64,000 nucleotides of DNA from DAOPYU01 sp942493245 (lineage in GTDB: Bacteria; Sumerlaeota; Sumerlaeia; UBA8349): contig OW818685.1 of assembly GCA_942493245.1 (NCBI GenBank), positions 1-64,000 of the forward strand. Direction: 5' to 3'. Below are positions 8,410-18,600 of the stretch, piece after piece. The first letter of the stretch is position 1; each line of letters opens with the position of its first letter. The position numbers and the translations under genes were made by a program. The notes below the pieces were generated by a model that was not told the origin of the DNA, made no database searches, and saw only the letters and a program-made list of their open reading frames with translations.

Positions 8410-9864
8410 ATGACAAGACGGATGAGACGTCTGGTATGGGTCGCGGTCGCTCTGGCTGGGTTGCTGGGTTCGGTTGCTCAGGCGCAGCAGGTCGTGTCGC
8501 CCGACGCGGGCGCGGAGAATCTGGGCTGGCGTCTGGGGATGCAGGCCTACACGTTCAACCAGCAGACCTTCTTCGAGGCGGTGGATCAGAACAAAGAGTT
8601 GGGTCTAAAGGTCATCGAGGCCTTTCCGGGGCAGAAGCTGAGCAAGGACGGCGACGTGAAGGTGGACGTGAACATGCCCGCTGACGCGAAGAAGAAGATG
8701 CTCGACAAACTGAAAGATGCCGACGTCAAACTGGTGAACTACGGGGTGACGGGCGCGGACAGTCCGGAATCGTGGCGTAAACTTTTCGAGTTCGCCAAAG
8801 AGATGGGCATCGAGACGATCGTGTCGGAACCGGCCGAGAAGGACTTCGACCTGCTCGACAAACTGGTCGAGGAGTTCCAGATCAATCTCGCGATCCACAA
8901 CCACCCGAAACCGTCGCCCTACTGGGACCCGGAAACGGTCCTGAAGGTGACGAAGGGTCGGTCGAAACGGATCGGGGCGTGCGCCGATACGGGTCACTTC
9001 CGCCGCTCGGGGCTGGACCCGCTCGAGTGCCTGAAGAAACTCGAAGGGCGTATCATCAGTCTGCATTTCAAGGATCTCGACAAGGTGGACGCGCCCGACT
9101 GGCACGATGTGGCGTGGGGCACGGGCAAAAGCGATGCCTGGGCGCTGCTGGGCGAGATCAAGCGCCAGAACTTTCGCGGGACGTTCTCGATCGAGTACGA
9201 GCACCACTGGGGCAAGGCGATGCCGGAACTGGTCCAGTGCGTTCAGTACTTCAACCTGGTGACGAGCGCGTTGGACGCCTCCTCCTTCATCGAACCGACG
9301 GAGCAGGATTTCGCGGCCAACACGATTCAGGAAGAGGGCGGCTGGGCGTTCAAGGACGGTGTGCTCGAGGCGAAGGGGAAGGGCGACGTGTGGTCGCGCC
9401 AGAAGTTCGGCGACTTCGTCTTCGATCTCGAGTTCAAGTGCGCCGAGAACACCAACAGCGGCGTCTTCCTGCGTTGCGCTTCGATTGAGGATTGGCTCAA
9501 CACGGCCATCGAGGTGCAGATTGCCCAGCCGAAGCAGGGGAAGCCTGCGGAAGACTGCGGCGGGATCTTCGATGTGCTGGCGCCCGCGAAAGACATGGTG
9601 AAGAAGGTGGGCGAGTGGAACCACTACACGATTCTGGCCAAGGGGTCGCAGATCGTGGTGGTGCTCAACGGCACGCAGGTGGTCAACATGGACCTGGACA
9701 AGTGGACCGAAGCGGGAAAAAACCCCGACGGTTCCAAGAACAAGTTCAAGTACGCCTATAAGGACATGGCTCGGGTCGGGCATCTCGGCTTGCAGTATCA
9801 CGGAGCGCCGATTTCCTTCCGGAATCTGAAAGTAAAACCGCTTTCGGAGATTCAGGAAAACTGA
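8410..9864 (+). CDS. Secreted sugar isomerase/epimerase-like TIM barrel fused to DUF1080
   Basis: The 484-residue product has a signal peptide (residues 1 to about 25, ending AQAQ). A xylose-isomerase-like TIM barrel covers about residues 35-285, and a DUF1080 concanavalin-like domain covers about 292-484. Candidate metal and substrate residues in the barrel lie in AIHNHPKPSPYW, CADTGHFRRSG, LHFKDLDK and SIEYEHHW. The DUF1080 part has the typical WSRQKFGDFVFDLEFKCAENTNSGVFLR block. DUF1080 proteins are known as 3-keto-disaccharide (3-keto-glycoside) hydrolases. Barrel proteins of this family occur beside 3-keto-glycoside enzymes as isomerases or eliminating lyases. Together with the two exported oxidoreductases just upstream, this protein probably cleaves a 3-oxidised glycoside outside the cytoplasm. 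A perfect 17-bp hairpin follows it. Confidence 0.88.
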   Translation: MTRRMRRLVWVAVALAGLLGSVAQAQQVVSPDAGAENLGWRLGMQAYTFNQQTFFEAVDQNKELGLKVIEAFPGQKLSKDGDVKVDVNMPADAKKKMLDKLKDADVKLVNYGVTGADSPESWRKLFEFAKEMGIETIVSEPAEKDFDLLDKLVEEFQINLAIHNHPKPSPYWDPETVLKVTKGRSKRIGACADTGHFRRSGLDPLECLKKLEGRIISLHFKDLDKVDAPDWHDVAWGTGKSDAWALLGEIKRQNFRGTFSIEYEHHWGKAMPELVQCVQYFNLVTSALDASSFIEPTEQDFAANTIQEEGGWAFKDGVLEAKGKGDVWSRQKFGDFVFDLEFKCAENTNSGVFLRCASIEDWLNTAIEVQIAQPKQGKPAEDCGGIFDVLAPAKDMVKKVGEWNHYTILAKGSQIVVVLNGTQVVNMDLDKWTEAGKNPDGSKNKFKYAYKDMARVGHLGLQYHGAPISFRNLKVKPLSEIQEN

Positions 9865-9877
9865 GGACAGGGTGAAG

Positions 9878-9916
9878 GATTCGGAGCCGCCGGCCAAACG
9901 CCGGCGGCTCCGAATC
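9878..9916 (+). terminator. Strong GC hairpin after the TIM-barrel/DUF1080 gene
   Basis: Perfect 17-bp inverted repeat (9878-9894 and 9900-9916) with a five-base loop, starting 13 bases after the stop. There is no T-run, so it may act as a weak or factor-assisted terminator or protect the 3' end of the transcript. Confidence 0.6.
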
Positions 9917-10047
9917 GGTTTGGTGGATCGGGAATCTAACCCGTCTGGACGGGTTTGAAGAGGGGGTTCCGGTCCCGGCGCCTGGGAAGGGCGTTGCCGC
10001 GCGCGAGCGCGGGCGAGAGCGGGCCAAGGGACGCGCGAGAAGGAGAA

Positions 10048-11334
10048 ATGGAAATGGCGGAGAATGGGAGTGTAGCTCAAGGGGGGGGATTGGCGGGAGT
10101 CAACGCCAGTCGGCTGTTTTTGGCAAGCCGGGTCTCGTTGATTTCCACGTCGGTCGTATTTGGCGCGGTGTCGTCGTTGTTGCCTGAGTTGAAAAAAGTT
10201 TTCGAACTCACGGATACGCAGGCTGGCTGGATTGGGGGGGCGACGTTGTGGGGTTTCACCGTCTCGATCTGGATCTTTGGGCCGATGTGCGACAAGATCG
10301 GGATGGGCCTCTTGATGCGCGTGGCGATGCTGTGCCACCTGATCGGGCCTCTGATGATGATTTTTGCGGGGAAATTGAGCGCTGCCAATCCCTTCATTCC
10401 CCTCTTTGCGGGCGGTTTGATCACGGCGTTGGGCAATGGTACTGTGCAGGGTGTGGTGAATCCGCTGGTGGTGACGATTTTCCCGGATGAGAGCACTCGT
10501 GTTCAAAAAATGAACCTGCTGCACATGTGGTTCCCGGGCGGGATCGCGATGGGTGGCGTGCTTTCCTTCCTGATCGACAAAATTGGTATCAGCAGTGAGG
10601 CGGCTTTTGCCGCCTGGCAGATCAAACTGGCGCTGGTGTTGATCCCGACGATTGCCTACGGCATTCTGTTCACCGGCCAGATGTTTCCGAAGACCCAGCA
10701 GGCGGCGAGCGGCCAGTCGTTCGGCGACATGTGTGCGGGGACGTTTGGCAGCCTGGCGTTCTGGCTGTTGTTCATCGGCATGGGCATTACGGCTTCGATC
10801 GAGTTGGCTCCCGGCACCTGGATGGGTACGGCGATGAACAACGCGATGAAGGGTTTTGCGGGTGAGGGCGCGGGCGTTCTGGTTCTGGTGTACACGTCGG
10901 TGCTGGTGATGGTGATGCGTTTGTTCGCCGGTTCGCTGGCGTCGAAACTGTCCCCCATCGGCATGCTGCTGCTTTCGACGGTGCTGGCGGGCGCGGGGTT
11001 GTTCGGTTTGACGAAGGTGATTGCGAGTGGCGCCGGGATGATTTTCCTTCTGGCGACGGTGTATGCGATGGGTTACTGCTACTTCTGGCCGACCATGCTG
11101 GGCGTCACGAGCATGTGGGTGAAGAGAGGTGGCTCTCTGGCCATTTCGATCATCAATGGTTGGGGCATGGCGGTGGTGGGTCTGATCGCTGCGCCGCTGA
11201 TGGGTTGGGTTTCCGAACGCAACGGCAGTGGTGATGCCGGCATGTTGGTTTCGTTCCAGTATGTCGCCGCGTCGGCGATCGTTCTGCTGGTGATCTACGG
11301 GATTCTGGCGGCCACCAACAAGAAGGATGCGTAA
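10048..11334 (+). CDS. Major facilitator superfamily transporter
   Basis: The 428-residue integral membrane protein has about twelve hydrophobic helices and no large soluble domain. The start ATG 10048 is chosen because AGGAG lies just upstream (10041); an in-frame upstream extension to 9955 is Arg-rich and unlike a transporter N-terminus. The loop FGPMCDKIGMG (after the second helix) is the family's cytoplasmic G-x-x-x-D motif region. The final helices end in a short cytoplasmic KKDA tail. It lies between the exported sugar enzymes and the cytoplasmic isomerase and oxidoreductase, so it probably imports the sugar released outside the cell. The substrate is not identifiable from sequence alone. 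Confidence 0.88.
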   Translation: MEMAENGSVAQGGGLAGVNASRLFLASRVSLISTSVVFGAVSSLLPELKKVFELTDTQAGWIGGATLWGFTVSIWIFGPMCDKIGMGLLMRVAMLCHLIGPLMMIFAGKLSAANPFIPLFAGGLITALGNGTVQGVVNPLVVTIFPDESTRVQKMNLLHMWFPGGIAMGGVLSFLIDKIGISSEAAFAAWQIKLALVLIPTIAYGILFTGQMFPKTQQAASGQSFGDMCAGTFGSLAFWLLFIGMGITASIELAPGTWMGTAMNNAMKGFAGEGAGVLVLVYTSVLVMVMRLFAGSLASKLSPIGMLLLSTVLAGAGLFGLTKVIASGAGMIFLLATVYAMGYCYFWPTMLGVTSMWVKRGGSLAISIINGWGMAVVGLIAAPLMGWVSERNGSGDAGMLVSFQYVAASAIVLLVIYGILAATNKKDA

Positions 11335-11354
11335 GAGAAGCGTGAAAGAGGGGT

Positions 11355-11391
11355 TTCCTCCCCGTGTCGCAAAAAGGGACACGGGGAGGAA
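11355..11391. terminator. Hairpin downstream of MFS gene
   Basis: Perfect 14-bp inverted repeat (11355-11368 and 11378-11391) with an A-rich loop, 20 bases after the transporter stop. There is no T-run downstream. It is a plausible terminator or mRNA-stabilising structure. Confidence 0.55.
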
Positions 11392-11427
11392 GAATCCCTT
11401 CGGAGAGCGGAACATAAACGAAGAACC

Positions 11428-11506
11428 GTCTCACGCAAAGGCGCGAAGGCGCAAAGAAACGAGCCGACGCGGTTTCCCTTTGCGCTTTGGCGTCTTTGCG
11501 TGAGAC
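11428..11506. repeat. Long imperfect palindrome of REP type
   Basis: Arms of 29 bp (11428-11456 and 11478-11506) match with three mismatches. The core GTCTCACGCAAAG resembles short intergenic palindromes common in many bacterial genomes. Related GCGCAGAGACGCGGAGA-like words occur near 19286 and inside the YfhO-family gene near 36270 and 36335. Confidence 0.75.
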
Positions 11507-11612
11507 CTTGCAGGAAATGGACACAGAGGATCGGGGTTTTTCCGCCTTTGAGTCTGGATTGTAAAAAACGAAATTTTTCGTTCCCATTATTCTGAGCGAA
11601 GGAGAATGTATC

Positions 11613-12602
11613 ATGGCGAGAAAAGTAACCTTGTTTACGGGACAGTGGGCGGATCTGCCGCTTGAGAAACTGGCCGCAATGGCCAAGGATTTCGGGTACG
11701 ACGGTCTGGAACTGGCCTGCTGGGGCGATCACATGGATGTGGACCAGGGCGCCAAGGACCCGGGGTATTGTGAAAAACAGTTGAAGATTCTCGAAAAGAA
11801 CGGCTTGGGCTGCTGGGCCATTTCCTGCCACCTGGCGGGTCAGCTGGTGTGCGATCTGAATGATCCGCGCTCGGACATGTTTGCCCCCAAGGCTCTGGCG
11901 GGGAACCCGGAAGGGAAGCGCCAGTGGGCCATCGAGACGATGAAGAACGCGGCGCGCACGGCCAAGAACCTGGGCGTGAAGGTCGTCAACGGCTTTACCG
12001 GCTCCTCGATCTGGCATTACCTCTACTCCTTCCCGCCGGTTTCAGACGCCATGATCGAAGCGGGCTTTCAGCAGTTTGCCGATCTGTGGAACCCGATTCT
12101 GGACGTGTTCGACGAGTGTGGCGTGAAGTTCGCCCTCGAAGTGCATCCGACGGAAATCGCGTTCGACATCGTGACGGCCAAGCGCGCGCTGGCGGCGGTG
12201 GGCAACCGCGAGGCGTTCGGGTTCAACTTCGACCCGAGCCACCTGATCTGGCAGTGCATGGACCCGGTCAAACTGATCGAGTCGTGCCCGGATCGCATCT
12301 ACCACGTTCACATGAAGGACGCCAAACGGACGCTCGACGGTTATTCGGGCATCCTGGGGTCGCACCTGAACTTCGGTCAGGCGGGGCGCGGGTGGGATTT
12401 CCGTTCGCTCGGTCACGGCGAGATCAACTTCGACGAGATCGTCCGCGCGCTCAACCGCATCGGGTACGAAGGCCCGCTGTCGGTCGAGTGGGAAGACTCG
12501 GGCATGGACCGCGAGCACGGCGCCCGCGAGGCGGCCGAGTTCGTGCGCAAAGTGGATTTCAAACCGTCGGCGCGGGCGTTCGACTCCGCGTTTGACGAAT
12601 AA
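11613..12602 (+). CDS. Cytoplasmic sugar phosphate isomerase/epimerase-type TIM barrel
   Basis: The 329-residue AP-endonuclease-2 fold protein has no signal peptide. Likely divalent-metal ligands are Glu176 and His178 (EVHPTE), the NFDPSH segment, the HVHMKD segment, and Glu292 (VEWEDSG). This set is typical of xylose-isomerase-like isomerases and epimerases and of related 3-keto-sugar enzymes. ATG 11613 follows AAGGAG. It is 51 bases upstream of a cytoplasmic Gfo/Idh/MocA gene, which itself has a good AAGGAGG site, so the two form a likely operon. The probable role is to isomerise or cleave an oxidised sugar after uptake. The exact reaction cannot be read from the sequence. Confidence 0.87.
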   Translation: MARKVTLFTGQWADLPLEKLAAMAKDFGYDGLELACWGDHMDVDQGAKDPGYCEKQLKILEKNGLGCWAISCHLAGQLVCDLNDPRSDMFAPKALAGNPEGKRQWAIETMKNAARTAKNLGVKVVNGFTGSSIWHYLYSFPPVSDAMIEAGFQQFADLWNPILDVFDECGVKFALEVHPTEIAFDIVTAKRALAAVGNREAFGFNFDPSHLIWQCMDPVKLIESCPDRIYHVHMKDAKRTLDGYSGILGSHLNFGQAGRGWDFRSLGHGEINFDEIVRALNRIGYEGPLSVEWEDSGMDREHGAREAAEFVRKVDFKPSARAFDSAFDE

Positions 12603-12653
12603 TCAAAGAAAATAGAATCGCGCAAGGCGATATAAAGCAAGGAGGATCGAGTC

Positions 12654-13820
12654 ATGGCTGAATTGGGTCGTAATTTGAAGTGGGGTATGGTGGGTGGCGG
12701 TCCGGGCGCCTTTATCGGCGAAGTGCACCGCAAGGCTGCGCGGATGGACGGTGGGATCGAGTTGGTGGCGGGCGCTTTCGACATCAATCCCGAGAAGTCC
12801 AAGCAGATGGGGCAGACGCTGAACATTTGCCCGTCGCGCGCCTACAATACGTATCAGGAGATGATCGAGGCGGAGTTGAAGTTGCCCGAGGGCGAACGGG
12901 TGGACCTGGTGTCCATCACGACGCCGAACAACTTCCACTTCCCGATCGCGAAGGCGTTTCTCGAATCCGGCTTCAACGTGCTGTGCGAGAAGCCGATGAC
13001 GTTCAACGTCGAGGAAGCCGAGAAGTTGGTCGAGATCGTCAAGAAGACCGGGATGGTCTTTGGCCTTCAGCACAACTACACGGGTTACCCGATGGTGAAA
13101 CTGGCGCGCCAGATGGTGAAGGATGGCGATATCGGGCCGGTTCGCAAGATTGTGGTTCAGTACGCGCAGGGGTGGCTGTCCACGGTGGTCAACAACATGC
13201 AGGCGTCCTGGCGCACCGATCCGAAACAGAGCGGCGCGGCGGGCTGTATCGGTGACATCGGCACCCATGCCGAAAACCTGGCCGAGTATGTTTCCGGCCT
13301 GCGCATCGAAGAGATGTGCGCGGACCTGACGGCGTTTGTGCCGGGCCGGCTGCTCGACGATGACGGCAACATCCTGTTGCGTTTCGAGAACGGCGCCAAG
13401 GGCATCCTGCACGCCTCGCAGATCTCGGTGGGCGAAGAGAACAACCTGGCCATCTGGATCTATGGCGAGAAGGGCGGCCTCGAGTGGCACCAGGAGCACC
13501 CGAACTACCTGTACGTGAAGTCGCAGGACCAGCCGACGCAGGTGTGGAAGCGCGGCAACGGCTACGTGGGGGCGCGCTGCGCCGCAGCGGGCCGGGCCAC
13601 GCGCACGCCTTCCGGTCACCCCGAAGCGTTCCTCGAGGCCTTCGGCAACATCTATCGCAACGTGACCGACGCGGTCCGCGCGAAGTTGATGGGCGTTGCG
13701 CCCGATCCGCTGGCGTTGGACTTCCCGACGGTTGAGGATGGGTTGCGCGGCATGCAGTTCATCGAAACCGTGGTGAAGAGCAACAAGGCGACCGAACGCT
13801 GGACGAAGATGCCGAAATAA
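12654..13820 (+). CDS. Cytoplasmic Gfo/Idh/MocA family oxidoreductase
   Basis: The 388-residue enzyme has no export signal. The Rossmann motif GMVGGGPGAFIGEVHR lies at about residues 10-25. The canonical catalytic motif CEKPMTFN has Lys113. The substrate-domain segment is CIGDIGTHAENLAEY, and a C-terminal GHPEAFLEAFGNIY block is seen in inositol- and glycoside-dehydrogenase relatives. The AAGGAGG site is seven bases or so before the ATG. Unlike the exported paralogues it retains the full EKP motif, consistent with ordinary NAD(P) turnover in the cytoplasm. The gene partner upstream is the TIM-barrel isomerase. The likely job is oxidation or reduction of an imported sugar; the substrate is unknown. 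Confidence 0.9.
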   Translation: MAELGRNLKWGMVGGGPGAFIGEVHRKAARMDGGIELVAGAFDINPEKSKQMGQTLNICPSRAYNTYQEMIEAELKLPEGERVDLVSITTPNNFHFPIAKAFLESGFNVLCEKPMTFNVEEAEKLVEIVKKTGMVFGLQHNYTGYPMVKLARQMVKDGDIGPVRKIVVQYAQGWLSTVVNNMQASWRTDPKQSGAAGCIGDIGTHAENLAEYVSGLRIEEMCADLTAFVPGRLLDDDGNILLRFENGAKGILHASQISVGEENNLAIWIYGEKGGLEWHQEHPNYLYVKSQDQPTQVWKRGNGYVGARCAAAGRATRTPSGHPEAFLEAFGNIYRNVTDAVRAKLMGVAPDPLALDFPTVEDGLRGMQFIETVVKSNKATERWTKMPK

Positions 13821-13859
13821 GGTATCCGTTCACGCGGAAGGGACTGGAATTGGACGTTT

Positions 13860-13889
13860 CGCGGCGGTCTCTTGAGAGAGGCCGCCGCG
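13860..13889. terminator. GC-rich hairpin after cytoplasmic oxidoreductase
   Basis: Inverted repeat of about 13 bp (13860-13872 and 13877-13889) with one wobble pair, 40 bases after the stop. It lacks a clear T-run. It is a possible terminator separating this unit from the next gene. Confidence 0.5.
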
Positions 13890-13985
13890 AATTCGGTTCA
13901 GATGACCGACCACGGAAGGCTTGGGGGTCGTTCTTTCAGCGGGAAAGGTTTCCGTTATCTGCGCCTGGAGAGTCTATTCCGTTTG

Positions 13986-14062
13986 TCTCTGAACGGACAA
14001 AGCGCACAAGGATAATTGGGGTGTCGCCCGATTCTGCGTTGTGTGCTCTGTGCGTTGAGAGA
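13986..14062. repeat. Imperfect palindrome, REP-like
   Basis: Two 26-bp arms (13986-14011 and 14037-14062) pair with several mismatches. The arms begin TCTCTGAACG and end CGTTGAGAGA. Size and layout resemble the palindrome at 11428-11506. It lies in the 371-base gap before the next Tat-exported oxidoreductase. Confidence 0.5.
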
Positions 14063-14191
14063 AAACAAAGTGGCATGGCTTTTTCGGATGAATCGCGGCC
14101 GGGGCCCGATTGTCAGGGAAATCCAGCCAACAGTTCATATCGCACGGGGCTCAAGGCCATGAGGGTTCGCCGTGAGTCGGGAGGTTGAGTG

Positions 14192-15505
14192 ATGAAGAGG
14201 ACGAAACCGGTGAGCCGCAGAGGGTTTTTGCGGGGAGCGGTGGCGGCGGGGGCCGCCCTGGTGTTTCCGGCCATTGTGCCGGGGCGCGCGCTGGGTAAGG
14301 ATGGGACGGTGGCTCCGAGTGAGCGGTTGACCATGTGTTGCATCGGCGTGGGGGGCATGGGCTCGGGCAACATGGGGGCGTTTCTGAACAAGCCCGAGGT
14401 CCAGGTGGTGGCCATCTGCGACGTCATCCGCCAGAATCGCGAACGGGCGAAGAACGCCGTTGATGCCAACAACGGCAACAAGGATTGCCAGGCGTATCTG
14501 GACCTATTCGAGATGCTCGATTCGCGCAAGGACTTGGATCTGGCGTCGATCGCGTTGCCGGATCACTGGCATGCGCTGGCTGCTGTGGCGTGTGCCCGGG
14601 CAGGGCTGGACATCTATGGCGAGAAGCCGCTGGCTCGTTCCATTCGGGAGGGGCGTGCGATCTGCGATGCGGTCAAGCGGTATGGGCGGATCTGGCAGAC
14701 GGGCAGTTGGCAGCGATCGAGCGGCGAGTTCCACCGCGGGGCCGAGATAGTCCATGCGGGCCATCTGGGGCAGGTTCGCAAGGTCGAGGTGGGGTTGCCC
14801 ACCGGCAAGGTGTGTGGCGTGGTGAAGCCGCAGGCGGTGCCGGATGGTTTGGACTGGGACCGTTGGCTCGGTCCGGCGCCCTGGTGCGAGTACGTGCCGT
14901 TCAACACCCGCGACAGCGTGATGAACGACTGGCGCTGGCTCCAGGATTACTCCGGTGGTCAGTTGACCGACTGGGCCGGCCACCACATAGACATTGCCCA
15001 TTGGGGGCTGGGGTTCGACCACACCGGCCCGGTCAAGGTAGAACCAGTGAATGTCGAGTTCCCGAAGGATGGCCTCTGGAATGTGGCGGTCACCTACCGC
15101 TTTATTTTGACCTACCGCGACGGGGTGCAGATCACCGTGGCGAACGATCAGCAGGTTGAACACGGTACGCGCTGGTTTGGCGAACGGGGTTCGCTCCACG
15201 TCACCCGCGGTGGCATCCAGTCCGACCCGGCCGGAATTATCAATGAGCCGATTGGCTCCGACGAGCCGCGGTTGTACCTGAGCCGCGACCACCATCAGAA
15301 TTTCCTCGACTGTGTCAAGACGCGGCGGGAGACGATCACCCCGGCCGAGGTGGCCCATCGTTCGATCAGCACCGCTTTGCTGGGTGAAATCGCCATGCTG
15401 ACCGGGCGCACGCTCGAGTGGGATCCGGACCGCGAAGAGATCCGGAATGATCCGGAGGCGAACGCGTTGCTGGGGCGTCCGTATCGCGCGCCTTATAGCC
15501 TGTAA
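14192..15505 (+). CDS. Tat-exported Gfo/Idh/MocA family oxidoreductase
   Basis: The 437-residue product carries a twin-arginine signal, SRRGFLRG, at about residues 8-15, followed by an Ala-rich hydrophobic region. The Rossmann start is near residue 48 (CCIGVGGMGSGNMG). The canonical YGEKPLARS motif has Lys145, and the substrate domain contains GGQLTDWAGHHIDIAHW. The ATG at 14192 is preferred over the overlapping GTG 14189; GGGAGGTTGAG lies upstream. It belongs to a different subgroup from the 5447/6945 pair, which have QKP in place of EKP. It sits 99 bases before the ThuA-DUF1080-HEAT gene and may be co-transcribed. The expected role is oxidation of a sugar in the cell envelope using a tightly bound cofactor. 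Confidence 0.9.
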   Translation: MKRTKPVSRRGFLRGAVAAGAALVFPAIVPGRALGKDGTVAPSERLTMCCIGVGGMGSGNMGAFLNKPEVQVVAICDVIRQNRERAKNAVDANNGNKDCQAYLDLFEMLDSRKDLDLASIALPDHWHALAAVACARAGLDIYGEKPLARSIREGRAICDAVKRYGRIWQTGSWQRSSGEFHRGAEIVHAGHLGQVRKVEVGLPTGKVCGVVKPQAVPDGLDWDRWLGPAPWCEYVPFNTRDSVMNDWRWLQDYSGGQLTDWAGHHIDIAHWGLGFDHTGPVKVEPVNVEFPKDGLWNVAVTYRFILTYRDGVQITVANDQQVEHGTRWFGERGSLHVTRGGIQSDPAGIINEPIGSDEPRLYLSRDHHQNFLDCVKTRRETITPAEVAHRSISTALLGEIAMLTGRTLEWDPDREEIRNDPEANALLGRPYRAPYSL

Positions 15506-15604
15506 AACGTGTCGTTTTCATTTGCCATACCCGTAGTTTGCCGCTATCGTCTGAAGATGAAAAGCGGGAAAAATTGTAGTACTTATTCCAGATGAGGGGG
15601 AAGT

Positions 15605-18600
15605 ATGACGATGAGAAAGCGTTTGGGAATCGTATCCCTGGTCGTGTGGTTGCTGTATATTCTGACGGTGGTTGGCGTGTTGGCCGCGCACAATCCGAAC
15701 CCGCCGCAGCCCAATGACGACATGCTCAACAAGATGCGCGCGGCGCTGCCGGAAAAGGCGACCAAAGCGCCCGCCAAGCCGCGCAAAATCCTGATCTTCT
15801 GGCGCTGCGAGGGGTTCTTCCACTCCTCGATCCCCCTGGGCAACAAAGCCTTTCTGGCGATGGGGGAAAAGACGGGCGCGTTCACGGCGGACGTGAGCGA
15901 CGACATGGGAGTTTTCACCGCCGAAAATCTGGCCAAGTACGACGGGATAATGTTCAACAATTCGACCATGCTCGAGCCGAACGAGGCGCAGCAGAAGGCT
16001 ATTCTGGACTTCGTAAAGAGTGGCAAAGGCATCATCGGGGTCCATGCTGCGTCGGACAACTTCTACAAGTGGAAAGAAGGCGCCGAGATGATGGGCGCGA
16101 CGTTCGACGGCCATCCGTGGACGTCGGACGGCACGTGGCCCGTCAAACTGGATGAACCGGACCACGCGCTCCTGAAGGGTTTCGACCGCAAGGGGTTCAT
16201 GCTCAAGGAGGAATTGTACCAGCCGGGCGGTCCCTACTCGCGGGCGAAACTGCGCATCCTGATGAGCATGGACATGGACCATGCCGACGCGCTGAAACCG
16301 GACCCGAAGAGCATCAAGCGCACGGATCTCGACGAGGGACTGGTCTGGATTCGCAAGTACGAGAAGGGCCGGGTGTTTTACTCGGGCTTCGGTCACAATG
16401 AAGACATCTTCTGGAACAAAGCGATGTTGCAGCACTATCTGGACGGCATCCAGTATGCCTTGGGCGACTACGAGATGGACGACCGGCCCAGCGACGAAAT
16501 CGGGGCGAGACCCGAACCGGCCTACGCCGACGGGAGCAAGGGACTGTTGCGGCGCACCGTGCAATTGGTTGGAGAAAACGGCCTGAGCGCCTGGCACCAG
16601 CCGACGGGCGACTGGCAGGTGTTTGGCGACGCGGTTATGGACCCCCAGAACGAGAAGGCGCTGAAGGGCGCCGAGGGCAAGGGGGTCATCGTCAACGGAC
16701 CGAAGGGGAGTACGAACAACATCCTGTCGGCGCTCGAACACGCAGACGTGGTGGCGCATGTCGAATTCAAGGTGCCGAAAGGCTCGAACTCGGGCGTGTA
16801 TTTCATGGGCCGCTATGAAATTCAGGTGTTCGACAGCTTCGGCATCGAGAAGCCCGAGTACGTCGGTTCCGGATGCGGCGGTATCTACCAGCGCTGGGCC
16901 AACAACAAGGGGTACGAGGGGACAGACCCGCTGGTGAACGCCTCTCGGCCCGCGGGCGAGTGGCAGACCTATGATGTGGTCTTCCGTGCTCCGCGTTTCG
17001 ACGCGACGGGCAAGAAGACCGAGAACGCCCGGTTCGTGCGGGTGGTCCACAACGGCAAACTGATCCACGAGAACGTGGAAGTGACGGGCCCGACGCGAGC
17101 GGCGACCTATGAAAACGATGAGAAGCCGACGGGGCCGCTGATGCTTCAGGGCGACCACGGTCCGGTGGCGTATCGCAACGTGACCCTGCGCGTGCTGGCG
17201 GAAGACCCGAAGACGCAGATCCTGCTCTACGACTTCGGATCGAGCCGCCAGGCGATGGCGACCTACGAGGAACGGATGCGCAAGGCCTCGCCCGAGGAAC
17301 TGCGCAAGATAGAAGAGGAACTGATCGAGATGCTCGATTCGCCGATGGCGACCTACGCCGCGAAGCAGTGGGTCTGCCGGATGCTGCGCAACGTAGGGAC
17401 GGCCAAGTCGGTGCCGTCTCTGGCGAAACTGTTGCCGATGGGCGATTACTCGCACATGGCGCGGTTTGCGCTTCAGGGCATGGCCTGCCCCGAGGCTGAA
17501 GAGGCGCTTCTGGCGTCGCTGGCGAAAAGTGAAGGCGCGGTGAAGGTCGGGATTCTGGGGACGCTCGGCCAGCGGGGCGATGCTCAGGCCGTGGCTCCTG
17601 TGGCGGCGATCCTGAAGAGTGACGCGGGCAAGGACGTAAAGCGCGCGGCGATTCAGGCGCTGGGTCGCATGGGGGGTGAAGCGGCGGCCGAAGCGCTCAA
17701 CGGCGCGGAGGTGGATGCGGATCTAAAGGACGAGAAGGCGAACGCATTGCTGGTGTGCGCGGACAAAATGCCCGCCGCGAAGGCGGTGGAAATCTACAAA
17801 CCTCTCATGACGGCTGAAAACACGAAAACCATCCGGATCGGCGCGCACGCGGGTCTGGCCAAGGCGACAGGCGCCGAGGCGGCTCCGGCCCTGATGGAAT
17901 TGCTCAAGAGCGACGACAAGGGCATCCGCCTGGCTGCCGGGCAGATTCTGGCTTCGATCCCGGGTGACAAGGCCGGACAGGCCGTCGCCGAAGGGCTGTC
18001 GAAAGTGGACCCCGCGAGCCAGCTGGTGCTGGTTACGGCTCTCTCGGCGCGCGGCCAGAAATCGGCGGCGCCCGAAGTGGCGAAACTGGTGGCCTCGGAA
18101 AACGAAGAGGTTCGCATTGCGGCGCTTCGCGCCCTGGGCGAACTGGGCGGCGTGGATCAGGTGGACCTGGTGGCGGGCAAATTGACTGACACGGGCGAAA
18201 CGGGCAAGGCCGCCGAGGCGAGCCTGGCGCGGATGGCCGGGAAAGACGTCGGCGCGAAACTGGTCGCGGCGGCTGAAGCGGCTCAGGACGCCGGGGTCAA
18301 GGCGCGGATGATCGCCGTCCTCGGAGACCGTCAGCAGACCGAAGCGGCGCCGGCGCTGGTGAAAATGCTCGACGACAAGGATGCCAACGCGGTGAAGGCG
18401 GCGGGCAAGTCGCTGGGCAAACTGGCGGGCGCGCAGGACGCCGCACAACTGGCCGAGATCGTGGCCACGGCGGCGGATGCGAAACAGGAAGCGGCGGCGG
18501 ACGCCCTCAAGGCGCTGGCCGCGCGCGATGCCGAGACAAAAGCGGGCGCTATTGTGCCGGCGGTCGAGAAGGGCAACCCGCGGGCCAAGGAACTGTTGAT

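Noticed and set aside
8605..11415. 936-codon minus-strand open frame
   Set aside because: It runs antisense through two well-supported genes (TIM-barrel/DUF1080 and MFS transporter) and has low-complexity composition.
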